This document shows, one piece after another, positions 34,798 through 42,374 of a stretch of DNA of 64,000 nucleotides. This DNA comes from CAADGU01 sp964467705 (lineage in GTDB: Bacteria > Chloroflexota > Anaerolineae > Promineifilales > Promineifilaceae). The notes under the pieces are model-generated. The model did no database searches. It was not told the DNA's origin and worked only from the letters and a program-made list of their open reading frames with translations. Each line of letters starts with the position of its first letter. The stretch's first letter is position 1. Both the position numbers and the translations under genes were made by a program. The DNA lies in NCBI GenBank assembly GCA_964467705.1, contig CAYXUZ010000003.1, positions 1-64,000 on the forward strand, in the 5' to 3' direction.

Positions 34798-36944
34798 CTC
34801 TTAAACTCCTCCGGCGTCACCAATTTCCCCATCTTCTGATACTCTCGCTGGGCGGCGTGCAGCAGGTGATCCATCGTCACCGTACCACCATCAGCGGCGG
34901 CCAGGAAGGAAGCAGCCAGGGCGATATTGCGGATGTTGCCGCCCGCCAGCAGCACCCGTTCCGCCAGGAAAGGGAGATCAACATCTGCACTTTGGGGCAC
35001 GGCCGGCGGCCACATTTGCCGCCAGATTTGCTGACGCTGCACCACATCCGGGAAGGGGAATTCAATAATAAAGTGCATCCGCCGCATAAATGCCTCATCC
35101 ATATTTTTGCGTAAGTTCGTCGCCAGAATGGTCACACCTTCATACGCCTCCATCCGTTGCAACAGGTAGCTGATTTCCAGATTGGCGTAGCGGTCGTGCG
35201 CGTCATGCACTTCGGTGCGCTTGCCAAAAAGGGCATCGGCTTCGTCGAAAAAGAGGATGGCGTTGCTGGTTTCGGCTTCGGCGAAGATGTGCGCCAGGTT
35301 TTTTTCGGTCTCGCCAATGAATTTGCTGACGACGGTGGAGAGGTCAATTTTGTACAGTTCCAGCCCCAACTCGCCGGCGATGATGTCGGCAGCCATTGTT
35401 TTACCGGTGCCCGGCGGGCCGGTAAAAAGGACATGCAGCCCTTTGCCCAACGCCAATTCACGGCCGAACCCCCATTCATCATACACCCGGGTGCGATGCG
35501 TCACCTGGTCGCACAGTTCACGCAGTTGGGCCAACCGTTCGGGCGGCAGCACAATGTCTGCCCAGGTGTAATGGGGTTCGATTTTTTGGGCCAGTTGCGT
35601 CAGTTTTTGGTTAGAGTGGAGCCGACAGGCGGCGTAGAGATCGGCCAGCGTGGGTTGGGGATTGTCCGGCTGACGCCAGCACGTCTGGTTGCGGGCGGTG
35701 GCGGCGGCGGCCCGAATTTGGGTACGGCCGAGGCGGAATTTATGCGCCAACTCGCGTAAATCCAGGGCGGTATCGGGCAAGGCTTCTTGCCAGCAGGCCA
35801 GCCGTTCGTCGGCGGTGGGCAGGGCAAAGGGGAGGCGAATGAAGGGGATGGACAGCGGGGCAGTGGGTTCCCACACGGCCGTGCCCGCCAATATCGTCAC
35901 CCCTTTGTATTCGGCCAGCAGTTTTAGCAAAATTTCGCGCTGAGGGCTTTTGTCATCAGCCAGAAGCGCATCAAAACCAGACCAGTAGAGGACGGCCATT
36001 TGCAACTGTGCTTCCCGCACGGCCAATCGCGCCAGCAGGGGGAATTCGTCCGTTTTGGCGGCTAACTGCATCCCATCAATTTCCAGTAGCGGGCGGTGGA
36101 GATGGTGGCTGAGGGCGACGGCCGTGTCCCGCCGTCCTGTCCCCTCACTGCCCTGAAAATACAAAATCAGGTTGTCATCTGCTTGAAGCCTAAAGACATC
36201 CGATTTCTCCAGCAACCTTTGGGTGCCGAAATCGGATGTCTGATCACGAATGTAAGGCTTGAGACGGCCGTGCACCTCATCCCCGCCCAACAAATAAGCG
36301 AGGATACGGCCGTCTAGCCGCAGCGATTGGTTGGGCCAGAAGGGATGGGCGGTGGTGGTCTCGTTAAACAGTTCCAGCAGGTGATGGCGTATGAGCGGCG
36401 CGTCTGGCGCAAATCGGGCGCGGGCGGCCATTTTGGTGGTTACATCGGAGCAAAGCAGATTGAGCAGCAAATCGAGGCTGGGATGGGGGCGGGTGATGTC
36501 GTCTTGCAGATAGGCGTAGAGACGGCCGTAGCTTACATCCACTTCCGGGGCCAGGCAGATAAGCACGGCGTCCTGTTCCCACTGGTTCAGTTCAAACAAT
36601 GCAGCCAGTTCATTCAGGCGCAGGCGAATGCCCTGTTGGGCGGAGAGCGTCTGGCGGTGATGACTCACGGCCGTTAGCTGATCGAGGGTGTGTTGAATGG
36701 TGACGGCCGTGTCTTCGGGCAAGGGCACCCCCGCCCACAAAGGCTGTCCGATAGCTTTGTCCAGCAGGGCATCCACTTCCTCTTCGGCGATGTAAAAAGC
36801 AGGCAAGCCATCGGCGTCCGGGTGAAGCTGGTGCGCTCGCCACACCTGTACGCGCAACAACAGATCCAGGCGGGTGAGTTCCGCCAGGATATGCGCCAGC
36901 GAATGAGGAAATGGAGTTACTTCCGCCGATTCCACCATAGGCAA
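34794..36944 (-). CDS. AAA+ ATPase, Afp15 type, carrying an in-frame palindromic insertion
   Basis: The 716-residue protein has a helical N-terminal half with a degenerate P-loop (QGSEGTGRRDT near 260). A canonical C-terminal AAA+ cassette follows: Walker A GPPGTGKT near 513, Walker B FFDEADALFGKR near 567, and the arginine region NMDEAFMRRMHFIIEF. Afp15-like ATPases are needed for eCIS assembly. A 48-bp palindromic repeat (36194-36241) lies inside the gene and encodes about 16 residues (TSDFGTQRLLEKSDVF) without breaking the frame. The start overlaps the upstream gene by 28 bases. Confidence 0.92.
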   Translation of the reverse strand: MPMVESAEVTPFPHSLAHILAELTRLDLLLRVQVWRAHQLHPDADGLPAFYIAEEEVDALLDKAIGQPLWAGVPLPEDTAVTIQHTLDQLTAVSHHRQTLSAQQGIRLRLNELAALFELNQWEQDAVLICLAPEVDVSYGRLYAYLQDDITRPHPSLDLLLNLLCSDVTTKMAARARFAPDAPLIRHHLLELFNETTTAHPFWPNQSLRLDGRILAYLLGGDEVHGRLKPYIRDQTSDFGTQRLLEKSDVFRLQADDNLILYFQGSEGTGRRDTAVALSHHLHRPLLEIDGMQLAAKTDEFPLLARLAVREAQLQMAVLYWSGFDALLADDKSPQREILLKLLAEYKGVTILAGTAVWEPTAPLSIPFIRLPFALPTADERLACWQEALPDTALDLRELAHKFRLGRTQIRAAAATARNQTCWRQPDNPQPTLADLYAACRLHSNQKLTQLAQKIEPHYTWADIVLPPERLAQLRELCDQVTHRTRVYDEWGFGRELALGKGLHVLFTGPPGTGKTMAADIIAGELGLELYKIDLSTVVSKFIGETEKNLAHIFAEAETSNAILFFDEADALFGKRTEVHDAHDRYANLEISYLLQRMEAYEGVTILATNLRKNMDEAFMRRMHFIIEFPFPDVVQRQQIWRQMWPPAVPQSADVDLPFLAERVLLAGGNIRNIALAASFLAAADGGTVTMDHLLHAAQREYQKMGKLVTPEEFKR
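36194..36241. repeat. Palindromic element inserted in the ATPase coding region
   Basis: AGACATCCGATTTC pairs with GAAATCGGATGTCT around a core TCCAGCAACCTTTGGGTGCC. A related element lies at 39784-39830, with almost the same core and arms, as an intergenic hairpin. A shorter relative of the arm is at 58452-58488. Confidence 0.85.
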
Positions 36945-37201
36945 ATCCGTTCCCGCAGCGGCAGCTTGATATGCCAGTCGGCCAGAAAGGGGGCTACATA
37001 GCCGCTGATTCCAGCCACAGTATTGACATAACGCCTCTGTCCACTGGCAACATGGGTGATATGCCCACGCCAGACGGGATGGGCCGTCTCTTTGGCCGTT
37101 TCCTCCAGCCAGATTTTGACCACAAAGGAGTGGGTATGGGGGTCAATGGACGGCCGTGAGACCTCCTCATTTACCTGCTGCCCATTTTCTGCCTCAGCCA
37201 T
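36917..37201 (-). CDS. Small conserved-type protein at the head of the eCIS locus
   Basis: The 94-residue protein begins MAEAENGQQVNEEVSRPS; an ATG 11 codons upstream is possible. SFVVKIWLEET, WRGHITHVASGQRRYV and YVAPFLADW are reminiscent of a small uncharacterised family I recall beside ATPase genes in such loci. It contains no membrane segment and no catalytic motif. It overlaps the ATPase start by 28 bases, so it is probably co-translated with it. It is likely the first gene of the 24-kb minus-strand operon. Confidence 0.68.
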   Translation of the reverse strand: MAEAENGQQVNEEVSRPSIDPHTHSFVVKIWLEETAKETAHPVWRGHITHVASGQRRYVNTVAGISGYVAPFLADWHIKLPLRERICLWWNRRK

Positions 37202-37565
37202 CTTTGGTAGCAAAGCGATAAACACCCGTGCCAATTGGTGGGGCGTTTCATCACCATATTCTACTCAACTATAGCAGTGGGCAGTCTGTTACAACGTCTT
37301 TTAGGGTGTCTGCCATTCTGTCTTTGTTAGAGGTGGACTTAGTTCCTAAAAGTTAGCCCCAAAACAAGTTTGGACTTTCAGAGATTGGAGATTAAGTAGT
37401 TAACAGTTCTGATTCAGGTAAGGTGTAGTCATTTTGTTTAGGCATCCTTTTAGCATGCCACATTTATTGCAATCAGAAAACATTCTGTGATTTACTTAAA
37501 GTTTGAGGTGATCTACCTAAAGAACTATTCCGCAATCTGCCGGGCGTGGGGATAATAGCCGGATA
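37202..37565. other. Divergent intergenic region between the eCIS locus and the M6-like peptidase
   Basis: This stretch is AT-richer than its surroundings and codes for nothing recognisable. On the minus strand TTGTAA (37289-37294) and TATAGT (37268-37273) are 15 bases apart, a poor sigma70 spacing, so they are only a weak candidate promoter for the eCIS operon. No hairpin repeat is present. Confidence 0.5.
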
Positions 37566-39779
37566 ATGAACCAACCAATCCGTATCCCTGCTCCTTCTGA
37601 CCCTGAACCAGATAAACCGCGCTGGCTGCCGTGGCTGGCGGCTGGCTGTCTGATGTTGTTGCTGTGTGTGGGCTGTGTGGGTATTGTCGGTGTTGGCGGC
37701 GGTTATTTTGCTTATACCCAGTTCCGCGCTGAAAGCACGGCCGAGGCTAATGCCACAGAGATTGCCCGCCGTATCACCGAAAGCATTGCGACGCCTGCCA
37801 GCGACACGGCCGTGCCCACCCCACCACCAGACGCTACACTCGACGGCATAGACAAAATCCCACCAGACACACCCACATCAGCGCCCACTGTGCCTCTCAG
37901 CGCCACGCCCACAGCTACCCTCACCACCCTTTCCCTGCCTGTACCTGGCGACATTGTGCAAATTCCCATCCCTTCCCGTGCGGTGTCTGATCTGGCCCGG
38001 TTCTACGAGACTGATTATCCGGCGCATGATTATTACGATACGGCCGTGCGCCTGAACGACCACAACGGCGTCCGCACCATCACCGCCGCCGCTTATCAGC
38101 CCGGCGACAGCCAGACCTTTTACAATGACACCGACGCCATCGAGGCAACCCTGGTCGCCGTCACCGAACATACCTATTTTTGGGTGGAAGATGGGCTGAA
38201 TCTGGAAGAGGCAGAGGTTACGGCCGTAGCCAACCACTTTGAAGCCGACTTTTATGAACCCCTCACCGACCTGTTCGGTAATGTTTGGGATCCCGGCATA
38301 GACAATGATCCCCGCTTTTCCGTCTTGCACATCAGCAGTTCCGCTGCCGATGAATTGGGCTACTTCCGCAGCGAAGATGAATACCCCCAAGACCTGTTTG
38401 ACTTCTCCAATGAACAAGAAATTATCTATCTGAACATGGGTGAACTGGAACTGGCCAACGACCTCTACTATGCCACGTTGGTACATGAAGTGCAGCATCT
38501 CATTCAATGGAATGTAGACCCCGGCGAAACGGCCTGGATGAATGAGGGTCTGTCTCAATTAGCCGAAATCTATCTGGGCTTCACCGATACGGCCGAGACG
38601 ATTGATTACCTGGAAAATCCAGAAACGCAGCTAAACACCTGGGTCTATGATGATGACAAAGTGTATGCACATTACGCCGGCGCTTACCTGTTCCTGGTGT
38701 ACGTGTGGGAGCAGTTGGGGGAGACGGCCGTGCAAGAACTGGCCCGCCATCCCGCCAGTGGTCTGACGGGTGTATATGCCATTCTGGAAGGGTACGCCCC
38801 CGACATTTCGCTGGAACAGTTTATGGCCAATTGGGCTGCCGCCAACTATCTGGACAATAGTATTCCCCCAGAGGCAGCCGTAGACGGCCGTTATCATTAC
38901 CAAAACCTGACACTGCGCCGCCCCACCTTCCACAGTGAGGCCAAACCCGCACAATCTTTTGACGAACTGAACACCCTGCCCCAATTTGGTGTTCACTATA
39001 TTGATTTGCGTGAACTGCGCGGGCCGGTGACGATGAGCTTTGCGGGGGACACGGCCGTGCCCCTCATACAACCCCTCCTGGAGACTCTCACAGAAACCAA
39101 CCCCATCGCCACCAACTCCTTCTGGTATGCCCCCGCCGAAGACGAAATGAACGCCCGCCTCACCGGCCTCTATGACCTCAGCAACGTCAGTGAAGCCACC
39201 CTCACCTACGCCACCTGGTATGACCTGGAAGAAGAGTATGACTACGCTTACCTCTCCATCTCTGATGACGGCGGCCAAAGCTGGCAAATGCTCACTCCCG
39301 AACACAGCAGCAATGGATTCTTAGGGCCGGGGTATAACGGCCGTAGCGCCGACGAACCCGACGACCAAAACGGCTGGCTCAAAGAAAACATATCCCTCAA
39401 CGACTTCGCCGGCCGGCTTATCCAACTGCGTATTGACGTCATCACCGATTCCGGTATCACCGGCCAGGGCTTCGCCATAGACGACATTCACATCACCGGC
39501 CACCAGTTAGCCTCCTTCGCCGATGGCCCCGAAAACTGGCAAGCCGAAGGCTTCGTCCTCACCGGTGGCTGGCTGCCCCAAAAATGGTCGCTTCTCTTAA
39601 TTGAAGAAAAAATAGAAGGAGAACCCGGCCCCCGCATCACCCCCCTCACTCTGAACGATCTCAATCAGGGGCAGTGGGTACTAGACATCGGCAAAGGGGG
39701 CGCGGTACTCATGATCATGCCGCAAACCCCCTTTGCCCAAAATGAAGCCAACTACTGGCTAAACATTACACAACAATAA
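37566..39779 (+). CDS. Membrane-anchored metallopeptidase resembling immune inhibitor A (M6)
   Basis: The 737-residue protein has a cytosolic Pro-rich start, one membrane segment (about 22-50) and a Thr/Pro-rich stalk to residue 125. An external peptidase domain with HEVQHLIQWN (HExxH) and NEGLSQLAE near residue 315 follows. The second half has a beta-sandwich with YLSISDDGGQSWQ and a FAIDDIHITG segment, typical of the immune inhibitor A/M6 C-terminal domain. It is probably an exported zinc protease. The gene opposes the eCIS operon; a shared role is not shown. Confidence 0.88.
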   Translation: MNQPIRIPAPSDPEPDKPRWLPWLAAGCLMLLLCVGCVGIVGVGGGYFAYTQFRAESTAEANATEIARRITESIATPASDTAVPTPPPDATLDGIDKIPPDTPTSAPTVPLSATPTATLTTLSLPVPGDIVQIPIPSRAVSDLARFYETDYPAHDYYDTAVRLNDHNGVRTITAAAYQPGDSQTFYNDTDAIEATLVAVTEHTYFWVEDGLNLEEAEVTAVANHFEADFYEPLTDLFGNVWDPGIDNDPRFSVLHISSSAADELGYFRSEDEYPQDLFDFSNEQEIIYLNMGELELANDLYYATLVHEVQHLIQWNVDPGETAWMNEGLSQLAEIYLGFTDTAETIDYLENPETQLNTWVYDDDKVYAHYAGAYLFLVYVWEQLGETAVQELARHPASGLTGVYAILEGYAPDISLEQFMANWAAANYLDNSIPPEAAVDGRYHYQNLTLRRPTFHSEAKPAQSFDELNTLPQFGVHYIDLRELRGPVTMSFAGDTAVPLIQPLLETLTETNPIATNSFWYAPAEDEMNARLTGLYDLSNVSEATLTYATWYDLEEEYDYAYLSISDDGGQSWQMLTPEHSSNGFLGPGYNGRSADEPDDQNGWLKENISLNDFAGRLIQLRIDVITDSGITGQGFAIDDIHITGHQLASFADGPENWQAEGFVLTGGWLPQKWSLLLIEEKIEGEPGPRITPLTLNDLNQGQWVLDIGKGGAVLMIMPQTPFAQNEANYWLNITQQ

Positions 39780-39783
39780 AAAA

Positions 39784-39830
39784 AGACCCCCGATTTTTCA
39801 AGCAACCCTGGTTGCCAAAATCGGAGGTCT
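39784..39830 (-). terminator. Hairpin terminator made of the AGACxxCCGATTTT repeat
   Basis: AGACCCCCGATTTT pairs with AAAATCGGAGGTCT, and the inner GCAACC/GGTTGC forms a second stem. The A-run on its left is a U-run for the minus strand, so it terminates the gene at 39839. It is a copy of the element at 36194-36241. Confidence 0.8.
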
Positions 39831-39838
39831 CCTGCGAA

Positions 39839-40969
39839 CTAACCCGTACAAAAATCAGCCGTCGTCGTCGTATTCCAGAACCAGTTATAGCTAAAATAAG
39901 GCGAACCCTGCGTCCGAATCGCAATCTGGCTCAGACCTCTCACACCATCAGGAATCGTCATGGTAAAGCGAGCCGAGCCACCACTCCCGGAATTAAACGT
40001 GCCCGCCGGGAAGCCCAATATCCCTTGCGTTCCCATCGGCCCCATCGTCACCGTAAAGTTCATATTCGCCGGATAATTGGTCGTCTGGAACTGCACAGAG
40101 CCATCCCGCACCACCTGGCAAATCTTGATGGTCGGTATACCCGTAACCGGCGGCGTAACCGGCGGCTGGCCGCCCGTACCACCATTGCTACCACCAGATG
40201 TATTGTTCCAGAACCAGTTATACGCATAAAACGGGTTCGCATGGCGCGTTTGGGCGCGAATGGCAATGCGCGTTTGCCCGCGCAGTTCCGCCGGAATGTT
40301 GAACGTCTGCTGGATAGCGCCGCCATTACCGGAGCCAATCTCACCCACCTTAATACCACCAATACCCTGCGTGAACATCAGCCCCATGGTCACATCAAAA
40401 AGCTGGTTGGGCGGGAAATTGTTGGTCAATATGGTCACACTGGTATCTGTCGCCACGCTGACGATGCTAAAGGTGGGAATGCCTACATAGCTGGGTGGGG
40501 GCACTGGTTGACCGCCACTGCCGCCAGAGGTGCCACCGGTATTATTCCAGAACCAGTTGAAGCTGTAATACCCCTGAGCACTATCCAGCCGGATGGCAAT
40601 TTGCTGCTGCCCTTTTAAGAAGTTGGGGATGGCATAGGTAGCCGTAGAATCACCCCGGCTGGAATCAAATGTGCCCACCACTTCGCCACCAATACCGGCT
40701 GTGCCCATATAGTTCATACGCACAGTGAATATCTGGGACCGAGGATAGTTGTGGGTCTGAATGGTTACGGTCTGGTCGGGTACCACGCTGACAATGGAAA
40801 TGGTGGGGATAGTCTGGCTGGCGGCGCTGGTGGTGCTGGCCCCCAGCAGCAGGAAGAGGGAAAGGATAAACATGACCATTCCCAACAAGCGCCAGATGGA
40901 ACGGCCGTGTCTGGCTCCCTTTACGTTACCGGTCGCCAACGAACTCCCCTGAACAATATGATTGGACAT
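39839..40969 (-). CDS. Secreted protein with three about 100-aa repeats
   Basis: The 376-residue protein begins MSNHIVQGSS, with GGAGG upstream; a longer frame starts inside the leader and is rejected. A hydrophobic signal segment (about 29-50, LLGMVMFILSLFLLL) precedes three repeats. Each has IxTxxIxxVxxDxxVxxxTxNxP, MGxxGTxGIxG and an end YxYNWFWNN. Gly/Pro-rich linkers separate the repeats. A similar repeat design occurs in secreted proteins of Chloroflexota; its function is unknown. An adhesin or surface-layer role is a guess. Confidence 0.82.
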   Translation of the reverse strand: MSNHIVQGSSLATGNVKGARHGRSIWRLLGMVMFILSLFLLLGASTTSAASQTIPTISIVSVVPDQTVTIQTHNYPRSQIFTVRMNYMGTAGIGGEVVGTFDSSRGDSTATYAIPNFLKGQQQIAIRLDSAQGYYSFNWFWNNTGGTSGGSGGQPVPPPSYVGIPTFSIVSVATDTSVTILTNNFPPNQLFDVTMGLMFTQGIGGIKVGEIGSGNGGAIQQTFNIPAELRGQTRIAIRAQTRHANPFYAYNWFWNNTSGGSNGGTGGQPPVTPPVTGIPTIKICQVVRDGSVQFQTTNYPANMNFTVTMGPMGTQGILGFPAGTFNSGSGGSARFTMTIPDGVRGLSQIAIRTQGSPYFSYNWFWNTTTTADFCTG

Positions 40970-41187
40970 ACAAACCTCCTTATACAGTTGTTCAATAAAA
41001 ATGGAGTACGGCCGTTGGTTCACCCGGGCGGGTCAACTATTGCAGGCAAATTTAATCAGCTTGACTAAAGTGCTTTTTAACCAACCATACCCCTCATGCA
41101 CCATAGCCGCATTATACAACAAGATTATGTCATCTTCTATAGAACATTCATTCGTTATGTAAAAGTCATCCGCTACTGACCGGTACA

Positions 41188-41226
41188 ACAAAAAAGCCCA
41201 TTGACTGTTAACTCAGCCAATGGGCT
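41188..41226 (-). terminator. Rho-independent terminator of the V4R gene
   Basis: AGCCCATTG pairs with CAATGGGCT, and an A-run to the left is the U-run for the minus strand. It lies 29 bases past the V4R stop. Confidence 0.82.
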
Positions 41227-41254
41227 TCACCTGCAAAGCAACATTCGAGATGAA

Positions 41255-41890
41255 CTACATCGGGTTCTTTTCAATAACAATCACCCCCACCTCATCTCCT
41301 TTGGCAATACAATGGGTAGGCGTGACATTGTACCGTTTATCCGCATCCGCAAAGTTTTCCAACGCCCCTTGCAAAACCCCCACCGCCAGATAACAAACCG
41401 GTGAATCAGATGTGCGCCCGGTACACATAGGGCACACATGGATATTCCAATACCAGGCATTGTCATCCTCTTCCACGCTTACATTTTGGTCGCTGACCTG
41501 GTTAAAAAACTTGGCAAAAAACGCCAAACCCAACGACACCCGCCGTTCAAAAGAGCCAATTTTCATGGCTGCGCGGGCCGCTTTGGCAATTTGACCAAAA
41601 TGCTCAATACCATCATTCAGCGTCTTTTTACCGGCGCGGGTAGCAAAAGCCCGCGCCCCTCTTGGCCCATACATATCCCAATACGCTTGCTGTAACTTGC
41701 CTACATGCTCAAAGGGAAATTCCTTCTTCATATTGTCAGGAGGATAATTGCCAATGTACTCTGGGAGTCCAGCCAGGTTTAGCAGCGAGTTGACGCCGTT
41801 TTTGCCAATGATCTCCTCTGTTGAGATTAAGAGGATACGCATCCACCTGTTTGGGTAGAAACAATTTTCATTTTGTGTGCCTGAACTCAT
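41255..41890 (-). CDS. V4R/hydrocarbon-binding domain protein
   Basis: The 211-residue protein begins MSSGTQNENCFYP, with GGAGG before it. Residues 80-205 include SVEEDDNAWYWNIHVCPMCT and a later SDSPVCYLAVGVLQGAL, with conserved Cys residues spaced as in V4R (4-vinyl reductase) proteins. These bind small hydrophobic ligands or metals and often act in regulation. It is monocistronic, with a promoter at 42001 and a terminator at 41188. The ligand is unknown. Confidence 0.82.
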   Translation of the reverse strand: MSSGTQNENCFYPNRWMRILLISTEEIIGKNGVNSLLNLAGLPEYIGNYPPDNMKKEFPFEHVGKLQQAYWDMYGPRGARAFATRAGKKTLNDGIEHFGQIAKAARAAMKIGSFERRVSLGLAFFAKFFNQVSDQNVSVEEDDNAWYWNIHVCPMCTGRTSDSPVCYLAVGVLQGALENFADADKRYNVTPTHCIAKGDEVGVIVIEKNPM

Positions 41891-42370
41891 CTTTACCTCC
41901 AACAACCGAGTAACCTGGAATGTTGTTCCTTTGTGGATTTAAACCTGAAAGGTTTCAAAAAACAATAAGGGTCTTCTTCAATTTTAGCAAGAGCCTACCA
42001 ATTATAGTACACCTATACAAATCTTACATAATCAAAACAAGATGGATTATCTGGGAAAATTATACTATGTCTACTTGACTGCTTCAATGATAACGCATTT
42101 TCACGAAAAATGCCTATGCTTAAGATCGTAACAACTATCCTTCTGGACGGCCGTACCTCGTCACGTGCCTTTAGAAAAAACGAGAGTTTTACGGAGCTGG
42201 CGATGGTTTCTGTAGGGAGACATGGTTTGTATTGCATTATTCAACCCTACCTATGCTTGTGTGGGCACGGCCGTACCCTGGCAAGAAACGCCATTACCTT
42301 AAAGCAGTAATCGGTAACCGGTGGTCAACCACCGATTACCGATTACCAATTACCGTTCACTGATTACCGA
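41891..42370. other. Intergenic region upstream of the V4R gene
   Basis: It holds the V4R promoter, an AAACCTGAAAGGTTT palindrome near 41940, two ACGGCCGT sites (near 42148 and 42269) and the hairpin at 42308-42374. Small ORFs of 66-74 codons crossing it have no support. Confidence 0.6.
42001..42029 (-). promoter_or_regulatory. Sigma70-type promoter for the V4R gene
   Basis: On the minus strand TATAAT (42001-42006) is perfect, with ATGTAA 17 bases upstream as a weak -35. It gives a leader of about 105 bases. Confidence 0.5.
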
Positions 42371-42374
42371 TTAG
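42308..42374. repeat. Junction hairpin of TAATCGGTAACCGG words
   Basis: GTAATCGGTAACCGGTGGTC faces CACCGATTACCGATTACC and further copies of the word. It touches the 3' end of the anti-sigma-like gene. Confidence 0.88.

Noticed and set aside
13402..37201. Complete prophage or type VI secretion locus
   Set aside because: No integrase, terminase, capsid, portal or holin, and no TssJLM, TssB/C pair or Hcp; DUF4157, LysM adaptor and AAA+ ATPase point to eCIS.
37268..37294. Firm promoter for the eCIS operon
   Set aside because: TTGTAA and TATAGT are only 15 bases apart, too close for sigma70.
42110..42310. 66-aa plus-strand ORF
   Set aside because: It lies over ACGGCCGT sites in an intergenic region with no ribosome-binding site.
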